The notes beneath the pieces were generated by a model that did not search any database, was not told the DNA's origin, and worked only from the letters and a program-made list of their open reading frames with translations. DNA of 64,000 nt, taken from Campylobacter sp. RM5004 (GTDB lineage: Bacteria; Campylobacterota; Campylobacteria; Campylobacterales; Campylobacteraceae). Shown piece by piece: positions 27,620 through 41,803 of this stretch (its first letter is position 1; each line of letters begins with the position of its first letter). The stretch spans positions 1,082,409 to 1,146,408 of the forward strand of contig NZ_CP059599.1 in assembly GCF_022369455.1 (NCBI RefSeq), read 5' to 3'. A program made the translations under genes and the position numbers.

Positions 27620-28278
27620 TTAAGCTTGAAAATATTACAAAATACTTTGTTTTAAATAATAAAAAAAGGCACTATATTTTCAAAGATTTAAATTTCACTT
27701 TTCCTGATAATTGTTCTATCGGACTAATGGGTAAAAATGGTGCTGGAAAATCTACTATGCTTAGAATCTTAGGTGGTCTTGATATTCCTAATCGTGGAAA
27801 AGTTATAGTAGATAAAAGCATTTCATGGCCAGTTGGCTTTGCAGGTGGATTTCAAGGAAGCCTTAGTGCTAGAGATAATATAAAATTTATTGCTCGTGTT
27901 TATGGATATAAGGGCGAAGCATTAAAAGAAAAAATAGAATATGTAAAAGAATTTGCCGAGCTTGGAGATTATTTTGATGAACCAATTAGAAGCTATTCAT
28001 CGGGTATGAGAAGTAGAATTTCCTTTGGTCTTAGTATGGCATTTGATTTTGACTACTATCTCATAGATGAAGCAGGTGCGGTTGGTGATCCATCTTTTAG
28101 AGCAAAAAGTCGTGCAACATATGAAGAAAAACTCTCAAAATCTAAAGTAATAATGGTTTCACATGATATTAACGAAATAAAAACTTGGTGTGATAAAATA
28201 GTTTTCTTAGAAAACGGAACAGCCACAATCTATGATGATGTGGAAGTTGGTATTAATAAATATAAAGAAAGTTGCTAA
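27616..28278 (+). CDS. kpsT: Capsule ABC exporter ATPase
   Basis: 220 residues. Walker A GKNGAGKST (about 39-47), signature SSGMRSRISFGL, Walker B YYLIDEAGAVGD with the KpsT-type acidic residue, and H-loop VSHDINEI. It drives export through KpsM. Its length and lack of a carbohydrate-binding C-terminal domain fit group 2 capsules. Confidence 0.96.
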   Translation: MIKLENITKYFVLNNKKRHYIFKDLNFTFPDNCSIGLMGKNGAGKSTMLRILGGLDIPNRGKVIVDKSISWPVGFAGGFQGSLSARDNIKFIARVYGYKGEALKEKIEYVKEFAELGDYFDEPIRSYSSGMRSRISFGLSMAFDFDYYLIDEAGAVGDPSFRAKSRATYEEKLSKSKVIMVSHDINEIKTWCDKIVFLENGTATIYDDVEVGINKYKESC

Positions 28279-29366
28279 TGAAAAAAAGAATTATAAAATT
28301 TATTACAAGCTTTAAGATAATTTTACTTTTAAGCTTAATTTCCCTAATTTACTTTGCTTTTTTAGCAAGCCCTAGATATGAAAGCACAGCAATATTAGGA
28401 GTAAAATCAACAAGCACTTCAACTGATACTTCAAGCCTAATTCCAATAATAGGACTTACAAGCTCATCTAAAGAAGATTTAATGTATCTTAAAGAATACA
28501 TAAATTCATACGACATGCTAACAATTTTACAAAAAGATATTGATATTAAATCTATGTATGAAGGTAAAATTGATTATGAATTATTACTTAAAGACCTTGA
28601 TATAAAAGAAGATTTTTTAAAATATTATCAAAGCAGAATAAAAATAGTTTATGATGATTTAACTGGACTTTTAAGCGTTAGTGTAAGTGCGTTTAATCCA
28701 GAAGATGCTAAAAAAATAGCGGATACTATTTTAAAAGAAAGCGAAAATTTCATAAACGAAATATCACACAAAATAGCAAGAGAACAAATGAATTTTGCCA
28801 AAGAAGAATTAGAAAAAGCTAACCTTGAATTAAGTAATATTCAAAAAGAAATAAATGAATTTCAGAATTCAAATTCTATGCTTGATCCAATAACTCAAGC
28901 AAAAACTCAATCAGCAATAAAAACTCAAATAGAAGAAAAAATAATAGCAAAAGAAGTAGAATTAGCTACGCTAAATAGCTATCTTAATGCAAATACTCCA
29001 CAAGTTAAAGCTTTAAAATCAGAAATAAACGCACTAAAATCACAGCTAAAAAAAGAAAGTGATAAATTAACTTCAAAAGATAAAAACGATAAATTAAATT
29101 ACTTAGCAATTGATTTTAGCAACCTTAGCTTTAAACTAAAATTTGCTGAAGATGCTTATAAATTAGCCTTAGCATCTTATGAAAAATCAAGGCTAGAAGC
29201 TAACAAGAAATTAAAACAAGTGATTATAATTTCATCTCCTATATTATCAGAAATTGCAGTATATCCTAATGTAATTTATGATGTATTTTCAGTGTTTTTT
29301 ATATTAACACTAATTTTTGGAATTATTAAATTTACATATTCAATTGTTGAGGAGCATAGATATTAA
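28278..29366 (+). CDS. kpsE: Capsule export inner-membrane polysaccharide co-polymerase
   Basis: 362 residues from the ATG at 28278, which overlaps the kpsT stop (TAATG); a TTG two codons earlier is less likely. One membrane span near residues 12-28, a long periplasmic coiled coil (about 165-300), and a second span near 330-350 followed by a short cytosolic tail: the PCP-3/KpsE layout. It bridges KpsMT to outer-membrane KpsD. Confidence 0.92.
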   Translation: MKKRIIKFITSFKIILLLSLISLIYFAFLASPRYESTAILGVKSTSTSTDTSSLIPIIGLTSSSKEDLMYLKEYINSYDMLTILQKDIDIKSMYEGKIDYELLLKDLDIKEDFLKYYQSRIKIVYDDLTGLLSVSVSAFNPEDAKKIADTILKESENFINEISHKIAREQMNFAKEELEKANLELSNIQKEINEFQNSNSMLDPITQAKTQSAIKTQIEEKIIAKEVELATLNSYLNANTPQVKALKSEINALKSQLKKESDKLTSKDKNDKLNYLAIDFSNLSFKLKFAEDAYKLALASYEKSRLEANKKLKQVIIISSPILSEIAVYPNVIYDVFSVFFILTLIFGIIKFTYSIVEEHRY

Positions 29367-30976
29367 TGAAAAAAATATTTTCTATATTATTTACTAGTTT
29401 ATATTTATTTGCAGTAGATGTTTCAAATCTTGCAGATACTAAAGAAACAAATGTAGAAGTTAAAGCCGAATCAAATACCTTTGGAGCTCATTTATTTTCA
29501 GGTAATTTTAAACAATTTAGCAAGCATATTTATAATCCTGATTATAAAATTGCAATAGGAGATGTTATAAATATCAAGCTTTGGGGAGCAGTAGAACTGC
29601 AACAAAAATCAAGCGTTGATTCTCAAGGAAATATTTTTATACCTCAAGTTGGAGTTATACATTTATTAGGTATTAGCAATAAAGACTTAGTAAATGTTAT
29701 ACAAAATAAAGTAAAACAAACTTACAAATCAAATGTTTATTCATACGCAGATATGGATACATATCAAAATATTTCAGTTTTTGTTACAGGAAATGTAAAT
29801 AAGCCAGGACTTTACGAAGGACTTATCTCTGATTCTTTAATTCAATATATAGATAAAGCAAGCGGAATTAATCTTGAATATGGAAGCTTTAGAAATATTG
29901 AAATTTTAAGAAATAATAAACTAGTTAAAAAAATAGACTTATATGACTTCTTACTAAATGGAAAACTTGATTATTCTATGTTTAAAAATGGAGATGTAAT
30001 CTTAGTTCATCAAATAAATGGCTATGTAAGTGTAAGCGGTGATGTTTTAAAGCCATATAGATTTGAACTTGGAGTTAATCTAAAAACCTTACAAGATTTA
30101 GCGGTATTAGCAAATGCTAAGCCTACTGCAACAAATGCTATTATTAAAAGCTATGATGAAAACAATAAACTTCTTATAAACGCTTACAAAAAAAGTGAAT
30201 TTAATGAAGTTTTAGTAAAAAATGCTGATGAAGTTGAATTTAGACCTGATTATACAGCTGATAAAATCAATATCAAAATAGAAGGCGAGCATAATAGCTT
30301 ACATTCATTAGTTCTTGATAAAGGCACTACATTACAACAAGCACTTGATCTTTTAAATATTAACGATTTATCTAATATAAAAGCAGTTCAAGTTTATAGA
30401 AAAAGTGTAGCAAGCTTACAAAAAAAGCTAATTGAAGCACAACTTAAAGAATTAGAAACTCTAGCTCTTACAACAACTTCAGCAACTTCTGAAGAAGCAA
30501 AAATTAGAGATAATTGGGCTACAAATATATTAAAATTTATTGAAAGAGCAAGAAATATTAAACCAAAAGGTCAAATAGTAATAGATGATGAGAAATTATA
30601 TTCATCTATCGTACTTGAAAACGATGATATTATAAATATCCCAAGCAAAAATAATCTAGTAGTTATTCAAGGCGAAGTTGCCTTACCAGGTGCTTTTGTT
30701 CATCAAGAAAAACTTAAAATTAAAGATTATTTAAAAATGGCAGGAGATATAAACTCAAGAGCTGATAAAAAAAGAGTATTATTAATACATGCAAATGGTA
30801 AAGCTGATAAAATTAGCTTAAGCTCATTTAGCTCGGATAAAAATTCTAAAGTTTATGAAGGTGATTCGATATTAGTTTTACCTAAAGTTGAAACCTATAA
30901 CCTACAAGTTACAAGCGTAATTAGTCAAATCTTGTATCAAATCGCAGTAGCAACAAAAGTTATTTTAGATATTTAA
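29366..30976 (+). CDS. kpsD: Capsule export outer-membrane/periplasmic polysaccharide exporter
   Basis: 536 residues. A signal peptide ([18 protein letters not shown]) has no lipobox cysteine. It then has the polysaccharide-export domain [15 protein letters not shown] and several SLBB-type segments ([36 protein letters not shown]). This is the Wza-like exit component. It overlaps kpsE by one base. The lack of a lipid anchor matches group 2 KpsD. Confidence 0.93.
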   Translation: MKKIFSILFTSLYLFAVDVSNLADTKETNVEVKAESNTFGAHLFSGNFKQFSKHIYNPDYKIAIGDVINIKLWGAVELQQKSSVDSQGNIFIPQVGVIHLLGISNKDLVNVIQNKVKQTYKSNVYSYADMDTYQNISVFVTGNVNKPGLYEGLISDSLIQYIDKASGINLEYGSFRNIEILRNNKLVKKIDLYDFLLNGKLDYSMFKNGDVILVHQINGYVSVSGDVLKPYRFELGVNLKTLQDLAVLANAKPTATNAIIKSYDENNKLLINAYKKSEFNEVLVKNADEVEFRPDYTADKINIKIEGEHNSLHSLVLDKGTTLQQALDLLNINDLSNIKAVQVYRKSVASLQKKLIEAQLKELETLALTTTSATSEEAKIRDNWATNILKFIERARNIKPKGQIVIDDEKLYSSIVLENDDIINIPSKNNLVVIQGEVALPGAFVHQEKLKIKDYLKMAGDINSRADKKRVLLIHANGKADKISLSSFSSDKNSKVYEGDSILVLPKVETYNLQVTSVISQILYQIAVATKVILDI

Positions 30977-30995
30977 TTTTACGAAAGGAAAAAAT

Positions 30996-31562
30996 ATGAA
31001 AAAATTATTTTTAATAATAGGTGCGCCAGGTAGTGGAAAAACTACTGATGCTAGTATTATCGCAAAAAATGAAAATTACACTCACTATTCAACAGGCGAT
31101 TTATTAAGAGCTGAAGTTGCAAGTGGAAGTGAATTAGGTAAGCAAATTAATGAATTAATTTCAAAAGGAAATTTAGTTCCATTAAAAATAGTAGTAAATA
31201 CAATTATGAGTGCCCTTAAAAAAGCTCCTAGTGATGTTATTTTAATCGATGGCTATCCTAGAAGTGTAGAACAAATGTATGCTTTAGATGAGCAATTAGC
31301 TAGCTCAAATGAAGTTAATTTAAGTGCAGTTATAGAAGTATATGTAAGCGAACAAGTAGCAAAAGATAGAGTTTTAGGTCGTGCAAGAGGTGCTGATGAT
31401 AACGAAGAAGTATTCTATAATCGTATGAAAGTTTATACTGAGCCTTTAGCTGATATTTTAGATTTTTATAAAGCAAAAAATCTTCATATTCAAATAAATG
31501 GCGAAAGAACAATCGAAGAAATTGTTGCTGATATGAGCAAAGAAATCAAAAACAGAATTTAA
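30996..31562 (+). CDS. adk: Adenylate kinase
   Basis: 188 residues. P-loop GAPGSGKTT (8-16), [19 protein letters not shown] and [13 protein letters not shown]. Converts ATP + AMP to 2 ADP. AAAGGAAAAAAT precedes the ATG. Short-LID form without zinc cysteines. adk and ppa are also neighbours in C. jejuni, so this is where the capsule locus meets the conserved backbone. Confidence 0.95.
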   Translation: MKKLFLIIGAPGSGKTTDASIIAKNENYTHYSTGDLLRAEVASGSELGKQINELISKGNLVPLKIVVNTIMSALKKAPSDVILIDGYPRSVEQMYALDEQLASSNEVNLSAVIEVYVSEQVAKDRVLGRARGADDNEEVFYNRMKVYTEPLADILDFYKAKNLHIQINGERTIEEIVADMSKEIKNRI

Positions 31563-31571
31563 GGAGTAAAA

Positions 31572-32087
31572 ATGGATATTACAAAAATTAAAAGTGGAAA
31601 TGCAGAGAAATTAAACGCAGTTATAGAGATTCCTTATGGATCAAATATTAAGTATGAACTAGATAAAGAGAGTGGAGCAATCATGGTTGATAGAGTTATG
31701 TATTCAGCTATGTTTTATCCAGCAAACTACGGATTTATTCCAAATACACTTGCAGCAGATGGCGATCCAGTTGATGTGCTAGTATTGAATGAATACCCAG
31801 TTCAAGCAGGAGCAGTGATTCCTTGCAGATTAATAGGTGTTTTAATTATGGAAGATGAAAGCGGTATGGATGAAAAACTGCTTGCAGTTCCTGTAAGTAA
31901 GATTGATCCAAGCTATGATAATATTAAATCTTTAGATGATTTAGCACCACACAAATTAGCAAAAATCAAAAACTTCTTTGAAACCTACAAAGCATTAGAA
32001 AAAGGTAAATGGGTAAAAGTTCAAGACTTTAAAGGCATAGAAGAAGCTACTAAAATACTTGAAGAATCAATCAAAAACTACAAATAA
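31572..32087 (+). CDS. ppa: Inorganic pyrophosphatase
   Basis: 171 residues, family I. The signature DGDPVDVLVLNEYPV is intact, with the other metal ligands in VPVSKIDPSYD and the catalytic lysine region. Hydrolyses pyrophosphate, pulling forward nucleotide-sugar and APS synthesis. A terminator follows. Confidence 0.96.
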   Translation: MDITKIKSGNAEKLNAVIEIPYGSNIKYELDKESGAIMVDRVMYSAMFYPANYGFIPNTLAADGDPVDVLVLNEYPVQAGAVIPCRLIGVLIMEDESGMDEKLLAVPVSKIDPSYDNIKSLDDLAPHKLAKIKNFFETYKALEKGKWVKVQDFKGIEEATKILEESIKNYK

Positions 32088-32090
32088 TCT

Positions 32091-32113
32091 AAGCAGCTAT
32101 TTAGCTGCTTTTA
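32091..32113 (+). terminator. Rho-independent terminator after ppa
   Basis: AAGCAGCT, four bases, AGCTGCTT and a run of Ts, 3 bases after the ppa stop. It closes the rightward capsule-adk-ppa run. Confidence 0.85.
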
Positions 32114-32210
32114 AAATTTAATTTCCTAATTCAAATTCCATTAATTTTATTTATAAAAAGCCTTATCTTTAATCTAAGTAAAATAAAATAATTAAAAACA
32201 TATTATTTTT

Positions 32211-32513
32211 TTATATTGCAAATTCACATAAAGCTTTTACTATATCTTCGGCTTTTTGCTTTTCGCTAAAGTTTGCGTAAAAGCATTTTGTATTATTTTT
32301 TGATTGTGTTATTTTAATAAGTTCTTGTTTTTCTATATCGCTTATTGTTTTTATGCTAAATTCGTTTATATCTTCATCTTGTATTTTTTCGTGTAGATAT
32401 AAAGCTATTTGCTTGTCAATTATGTTTATAAAAATCTTATCTTTGTTTAAATATCTTATAACAATCTCGTTTTCTATTAAGGTTATTTCTTTTGCTATTG
32501 CTTGAAAAATCAT
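32211..32513 (-). CDS. Hypothetical 100-aa protein
   Basis: Starts MIFQAIAKEITLIENEIVIRYL behind AAAGGATAAAAA and has mixed charged sequence with no motif I recognise. It shares the strand with the 107-residue gene upstream, and both lie in an otherwise gene-poor patch. Possibly a short accessory (phage- or plasmid-derived) protein. Confidence 0.6.
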   Translation of the reverse strand: MIFQAIAKEITLIENEIVIRYLNKDKIFINIIDKQIALYLHEKIQDEDINEFSIKTISDIEKQELIKITQSKNNTKCFYANFSEKQKAEDIVKALCEFAI

Positions 32514-32551
32514 TTTTTATCCTTTTATTTATAATTTTTGCTTAAAATAAA

Positions 32552-32574
32552 AGCCCTTGCTCGTAACAAGGGCT
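32552..32574 (-). terminator. Terminator after the 107-aa hypothetical gene
   Basis: AGCCCTTG, seven bases, CAAGGGCT, followed on the minus strand by TTTTATTTT. Lies between the two leftward hypothetical genes. Confidence 0.8.
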
Positions 32575-32583
32575 AAAAGGCTC

Positions 32584-32907
32584 TTAAGCAAAAAGCCTTT
32601 TGATTGCTGAAAACATATGATTTTCTATGTTTTCGCTTGGTTTTAAAGATGAGATGTTTTCAATAAATATCTCATCGTTAAAAAGCACCATTAAATCCGT
32701 GCTAATTAGCTTTTCGGCTTTTAGCACTTGATGTAGGCTAAAATTGTTTTTAGCTTGATACTCGCAAATGTTTAACTTGTTTTGAGTAAAAAACCCTAAA
32801 AGTTTTTTAGCTACTTTTGAAGTAGCACCTTTACTAGCAAGTTCGTGTTTAATTTCTCTTGCTAGTCTTGTTTCTACGCTTAATTTAGTTCTATCTAAAT
32901 AATTCAT
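32584..32907 (-). CDS. Hypothetical 107-aa protein
   Basis: MNYLDRTKLSVETRLAREIK start, AAAGGATATAAA ribosome site, own terminator downstream. Mostly helical and basic N-terminus, with a weak resemblance to DNA-binding or plasmid-type accessory proteins that I cannot name. It reads away from the HTH gene at 33218 across about 310 bases. Confidence 0.6.
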   Translation of the reverse strand: MNYLDRTKLSVETRLAREIKHELASKGATSKVAKKLLGFFTQNKLNICEYQAKNNFSLHQVLKAEKLISTDLMVLFNDEIFIENISSLKPSENIENHMFSAIKRLFA

Positions 32908-33158
32908 TTTATATCCTTTTATTTGTTTTGGTTTTTAGCTTTTTAAGGCAACTCGTTTTCTTTACCCGTTTTAAAATCTTTTTTTGTTTTTTTACGGCAT
33001 TTGACAATCTCCTTTCTTTAATATATATTTGTTAATTAATCAAATTTTTATAAAAAATATTGATTTAAAAACAAATTGAACGAAATGTAACATAATAAAC
33101 TTAATTTAAACTTAAAATATAGATAATTTATCAAAATATTTTAATTATTTTTGATTAT

Positions 33159-33187
33159 TTGACAAATATATATAAAAATGCTACTAT
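33159..33187 (+). promoter_or_regulatory. Sigma-70 promoter for the HTH gene
   Basis: TTGACA (33159-33164), a 17-base spacer, and TACTAT (33182-33187), with the start codon 30 bases beyond. This is an unusually complete -35 box for Campylobacter, where -35 elements are normally weak. Confidence 0.65.
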
Positions 33188-33217
33188 CTTCACAAATTTT
33201 CAAAAAAAGGAAAAAAT

Positions 33218-33436
33218 ATGACTCAAAAAGAATTTAACGATAGGCTTAAAAAAAATGGACTTAATTTAGATGATTTTGCAAGATTAATAGATACTCCTGT
33301 AGGTACGATTTACAATTGGAATAGAAAAGATAAAACTCCACCAAATTGGGTTGTTTCGTGGTTTGACAATTATGAAAAAGCAAAAAGTTATGAATATATA
33401 AAGAATAAAGTTTTTGAAATTGAAAAAATAGAATAA
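33218..33436 (+). CDS. Small HTH DNA-binding protein
   Basis: 72 residues. Residues about 15-40 (LNLDDFARLIDTPVGTIYNW) form a helix-turn-helix of the XRE/Cro type, followed by a short helical tail. AAAAGGAAAAAAT precedes the ATG. It is typical of phage-repressor-like or accessory-island regulators. A 12-base inverted repeat follows it. Confidence 0.75.
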   Translation: MTQKEFNDRLKKNGLNLDDFARLIDTPVGTIYNWNRKDKTPPNWVVSWFDNYEKAKSYEYIKNKVFEIEKIE

Positions 33437-33445
33437 TTCTAATTC

Positions 33446-33482
33446 CGAATTCAAATTCTTTAATTTTAATAATTTGAATTCG
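33446..33482. repeat. 12-base inverted repeat after the HTH gene
   Basis: CGAATTCAAATT, 13 bases, AATTTGAATTCG, starting 10 bases after the stop. AT-rich and with no T-run, so it may be an RNA-end hairpin or a binding site rather than a strong terminator. Confidence 0.5.
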
Positions 33483-33656
33483 CCACCCCACTTAAAAAAA
33501 TCGCATACCATACTAAAGTTAATAAACGATTAATTTTATAAAAAATTTAAATTTATTTTAAGGAAAAATTGGTAAAATATCGTTACCTTTAAGTTAAAAA
33601 GCTAATAGTTTTATGTTTGAAAAACTTAAAATTGGGTTTCACTTTGGAGGTGTAAA

Positions 33657-33725
33657 ATGATAGAATACATTATTTTAATCGTTTTACTAATCGCTTTACT
33701 TAAAGCTTTAAAAAACTTCAAGTAA
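33657..33725 (+). CDS. 22-aa hydrophobic peptide (candidate type I toxin)
   Basis: MIEYIILIVLLIALLKALKN then FK: one membrane-spanning stretch with a basic tail. GGAGGTG lies five bases before the ATG, the strongest ribosome site in this patch. The AGGTG of that site can pair with CACCT 3 bases past the stop (33729-33733), and a long imperfect hairpin follows. These are features of small type I toxins, but no antisense partner can be demonstrated here. Confidence 0.45.
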   Translation: MIEYIILIVLLIALLKALKNFK

Positions 33726-33747
33726 AGCACCTTTAAAAAATAACTCT

Positions 33748-33829
33748 TAGAAAATTATAAACTAGCACGGCTTAGCAAAAGCTTAAAGAGATTTAGTAAA
33801 ACTCGCCGTGCAGTTTCACAACTTTCTAA
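33748..33829 (+). other. Long imperfect RNA hairpin downstream of the 22-aa ORF
   Basis: TTAGAAA (33748-33754) pairs with TTTCTAA (33823-33829), and AAACT(A)GCACGGC (33759-33771) pairs with GCCGTGCAGTTT (33805-33816), leaving a 33-base loop. The GC-rich core stands out in AT-rich surroundings. The rest of 33437-34221 has no gene I can support. Confidence 0.55.
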
Positions 33830-33990
33830 AATTCTCTCAAAATTACGCTTAAAATCAAAAATCTTTACAAAAACATACTAAGATACTACTTTTATATTTA
33901 AAACGATTTTAGATAGCTTTTTGTTAATTTAAAAGCATATTTTATAAACTCGCCCCACTAGATTTTTTTAAACTTTTTAAAAATTCGCCG

Positions 33991-33999
33991 CCCCCCCCC
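33991..33999. repeat. Non-coding poly-C tract (C9)
   Basis: Nine Cs preceded by CGCCG and followed by ACCGAAAGGAAAAAA. No open frame of useful length spans it in either direction. It may be a relic of a lost phase-variable gene, or affect transcription of a nearby RNA. Confidence 0.8.
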
Positions 34000-34221
34000 A
34001 CCGAAAGGAAAAAATTTTATTTTTTAGGTTTTTTATCTTTAAAAATAGATGTTTTCGCCGATTTTTGCTAGGTTTTTAGACAATTGTGTATGATTTTTTT
34101 AAAAATTCTAATTTTTCTAAAAATTATTTTTGCTCTACTAAGCACAATTTAAAACACTACGTTGTTTTTAATATTGCTAAATAAAATTTCATATTTAACA
34201 AAAAGAACTTGAATTTAGAAT

Positions 34222-38278
<4,057 letters not shown>

Positions 38279-38286
<8 letters not shown>

Positions 38287-40543
38287 TTAAATCCTTCTTT
38301 GATAATTCATTTTTAAAATATCCCTTAAAATATAAGCTTATAATAAGTGATGGTAATAAAAATAAAGAACCGCATAATAATAAAATCATAACTAAAACAG
38401 TCAGTAAGCCAAAATAAATTGTAGGGGTAAAATTTGAACTCATCATCAAACAAAACCCTAAAACAATAGTGCAAGTAGTATAATATAAAGCCGAACCTAT
38501 ACTTTGATGGCTTGCAATTATTGCTTCATTTAAAGGCTTTCTTTTAATTTCTTCTTTAAATCTATGAACATAATGAATAATATCATCAACCCCTATTCCT
38601 ATTGAAATAGCAGCTATTGTAATACTCATTAAATCAAGACTTAGCCCACTAAATGCAATTATCGCAAAAAGTAGTGAAATAGGAATTAAATTAGCAATTA
38701 TTCCTATAATACTAAATCTTATATTTCTAAAAATTATTAAAAATAATGCAAATAAACTTAATATAACAAAATTAAGAGTATCTACTTGTGAACTAATCAA
38801 AGAACTTAGCATATTATTATAAAGAACCATTACTCCACTTACTTGAAGATTAATATTATCATCTTGAGTAAGTTTTGCTAGATTAATTTTTAAATCACTT
38901 AAGAATTTAGCTCTTTTTAGCGTTTTATCGCTATCAATCATTCTAATTCCTATTCTAAATTCTTTTGTTTTTTCATTGTAATATGGATAAATTATTTGAG
39001 CTTTTGTGCTTTCATCAAGGTTGTTTTGTAAGATATTTAATAAAAATCCATCTATATCTTTTCCTTGATTTATTGTCTTTGCAAAATCAAGTAAAGAATA
39101 AAGACTTAAAACACTTCCAACATATTCTTGCTCTTTTAAGAAATTATGAACTTTTTTTAATACTTCAACCTTTGAAGGAGTTAAATAATACTTATCGTTA
39201 TCTTCTAAAAACTCAGCGAATTCATCTTCTTCTTTTTCATCTTCATCGTTAAATTTAATAATCACATCTAAAGGTAGAGTTCCACCTAATTTTTCATCAA
39301 TTAATAAAAGACCTTTTTTAATGTCGCTACTATCTTTAAAATAATTTACGAAGCTATTTTCAGCACTTAACTTAGGTATAGAAATACTAGCAAAAATTAT
39401 GATAATTAAGCATACAAAATAAACGATTTTTCTATGGTAAATCGCAGTTTTAGCACAAAATAATAAGATTTTTGGCTCTTTTGCAAAATATACATTTTTA
39501 AAATCTTTTTTTGCTAACAATAAATAAGGTAAAAACAAGTAGCATAAAAACAAGCTTATACTTATTCCTATACTCATCATAACACCTAGCTCGCTAATTG
39601 GCTTAATCCCTGAAAATACAAGGCTTAAAAATCCAACAACGGTTGTTAAAATTGCAAAAAAACTAGGCTTTGCTTTAGCTAATAAAGTATGTCTTACATT
39701 GGTAGTTCTATCATTATATTTATTGTAATTTAAAAGCTCTGAAAAGTGCGATAATAAATGCACAATTACTGAAATAGTTATTATTAAAACTAAAGCCACA
39801 TAATTACTTGAAATAACCGTAATGTTATACCCTATTAAGGCTAAAATTCCCGTTGTGCTAAATAAAGATATCAAACATATAAACATACATATAAAAACAA
39901 AATAAAAACTTCTAAAAAATATAAAAATAGCCAATGATAATAATACAAAAAGCCCTATTCCATATACATATAAATCTGATTTAACATAAGCTATCATATC
40001 GCTTGCTATTACGCTCATTCCACCTAAAATTAAATCATTTTCATTCGCAAAATCTTTAAGAGTTTTTATAAGCTCATCAGGGTTATTAGCAAATATTAAA
40101 AAATCAGCTACTAAAAAATCTTTACTTACTAAATTACCTAAATAAAATTCGTTTTTGCTAATTTCTTCTTTTGCTTTAACTAAGTTTGCTCCATCATTTA
40201 TGCTTTTTTCATCGCTTAAAAATAAAGGTGCATTTAATATACTAAGGGTTGATTTTATACCTTTAATTTTAAGTAGTTTTTTTTCTATTTCTTGCAGTTT
40301 TGCTATGTCGTTAAAAACATCTTTGTCGCTTTTATATGCTAATACTAAAAAATCTTGAGAACCAAAAGTCTTAATACTTTCATTAAATAACTTTAAATCT
40401 TTATCGTCTTCTAAAAAAAAGCTTGTAGATTTTGCTTCTACTTGAATTTTTGTTGAATAATATGATAACCCTAAGCATATAGCAAGAGTTATCATAAAAA
40501 TAATTTTTGAATATTTTATAAGAAAGGATATTACTTTATTCAT
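38279..40543 (-). CDS. RND/MMPL-family transporter
   Basis: 754 residues, twelve-span RND layout: one N-terminal span, a large periplasmic loop, a five-helix bundle, then the same again. The second half has SITIAAISIGIGVDDIIHYVHRF, the sterol-sensing/RND TM4 signature. Arranged MlaA, MlaC-like, RND with 4-base overlaps, as in the Cj1371-Cj1373 set. Likely moves phospholipid-type substrates between the membranes with the two periplasmic partners. Confidence 0.85.
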
Positions 40544-41082
40544 TTAAGTTTTTCAAATAAAGCATTAATTCCGCTCTGTTTTATAATATCTAAAAACTGA
40601 GCTCTATAACTTGTAATTAAACTAGTATTAAGTATATCAATATCGTATAATTTGCACTCATTTGCAACTTTTCTAAACTTAAATACCATTTCTTTTGTTT
40701 GTTCTTCGTAATCTACTTTCATATTAGCTTGGCATTTCTTATCATCAATATTTGTGCTAACTAATTCTAAGCTACTGCCTTTTACTAAATCAATCTTACT
40801 TGAAAAATCCTTTTTTAATCTCTCAATAAAAATAACCTTAAATTCTGCTAATTTTTCAGCACTTAATTCGTTAGCATATTTTGATAAAACTAATTTTGTC
40901 ATTAAATCTATATCTAAATTATCCTTTAATAACTCAAATAAATCTTGACTTTTATTTGCACTTTCGCTTTTAAAAATACCTTGGATTTTACCAACATCTA
41001 CTGCGATATCTTCTTTAAAAGTATCTAATTTATAAGCATATAAACTAGCAATACTTAAAGCTACAATTAGTAATTTTTTCAT
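40540..41082 (-). CDS. mlaC: MlaC/Ttg2D-like periplasmic lipid-binding protein
   Basis: 180 residues with signal peptide KKLLIVALSIASLYAYKLDT. The body fits the toluene-tolerance Ttg2/MlaC family (FELLKDNLDIDLMTKLVLSKY, YRAQFLDIIKQSGINALFEKLK). Expected to carry phospholipid across the periplasm. Overlaps both neighbours by 4 bases. Confidence 0.85.
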   Translation of the reverse strand: MKKLLIVALSIASLYAYKLDTFKEDIAVDVGKIQGIFKSESANKSQDLFELLKDNLDIDLMTKLVLSKYANELSAEKLAEFKVIFIERLKKDFSSKIDLVKGSSLELVSTNIDDKKCQANMKVDYEEQTKEMVFKFRKVANECKLYDIDILNTSLITSYRAQFLDIIKQSGINALFEKLK

Positions 41083-41744
41083 TCTAATTCCTTCCTATTT
41101 TTCTCGTAAAAATCTCTTATTGTTATATAAGGATTTACGCTTTTATAAGCTTCATTAATCAACAAATAATTATTACTTGTTTTATCAACAAGTCCTAAAG
41201 TTGAAACGCTAATACTAGCATTATTAGTTAAATAAAGACTAGGCTTTAGTGCATAATCAAATGGTAAAACAAAAGCGTCTCTTACATTTGATGGTCCTAA
41301 GAATGGCAATACAATATGCTCTCCAGCAGGCACTCCCCATCTAGCAAGCATTAGGCCAAAATCACTTTCTTTTTCATATTTATAAGGTCTTAAAATTCCA
41401 CCAAAACCTAAAATTGTATTTCCTAAAAAAGTTCCTAATTCAGCAGTTCCTGCTTTAAATTCCCCACTAAAATATAAACTAATAAATCTTAAAGGCGCTC
41501 CTAAATTATGAAAAAAATTATTAACACCTTTTTTTACAATAGGTGGAGTTATAGCATTATAAATATTACTAAGTGGTCTTAAGCTCATATTATAAACAGC
41601 GTAATTAAAATCTGTCATAAAGCGATTGTATGAGTAAAATTTATCAACTCTTTCATTTTGTTCAAATTCAGCCTCAAAATCATCAAAATCATTAGCGTTT
41701 AAAGAAACAAACACTAAAAATATAAGAAATATTTTTTTAACCAT
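41079..41744 (-). CDS. mlaA: MlaA/VacJ-family outer-membrane lipid protein
   Basis: 221 residues. Signal IFLIFLVFVSLNAND, then the MlaA core: FNYAVYNMSLRPLSNIYN, GTFLGNTILGFGGI, FGLMLARWGVPAGEHIVLPFLGPSNVRDAF. No lipobox cysteine, unlike the E. coli lipoprotein. First gene of the leftward set. Confidence 0.9.
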   Translation of the reverse strand: MVKKIFLIFLVFVSLNANDFDDFEAEFEQNERVDKFYSYNRFMTDFNYAVYNMSLRPLSNIYNAITPPIVKKGVNNFFHNLGAPLRFISLYFSGEFKAGTAELGTFLGNTILGFGGILRPYKYEKESDFGLMLARWGVPAGEHIVLPFLGPSNVRDAFVLPFDYALKPSLYLTNNASISVSTLGLVDKTSNNYLLINEAYKSVNPYITIRDFYEKNRKELE

Positions 41745-41803
41745 AATTACTCGCTATTTAGTATTTTTGGCAAATAATAACAAAAAACAATTAAGAAAAA
41801 AAT

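Noticed and set aside
28272-28277. TTG at 28272 as the kpsE start
   Set aside because: ATG 28278 overlaps the kpsT stop in the coupled TAATG pattern and gives the expected N-terminus.
33446-33482. Integrase attachment site or tRNA remnant in the 33 kb patch
   Set aside because: No tRNA-like sequence, integrase or matching direct repeat flanking the patch was seen.
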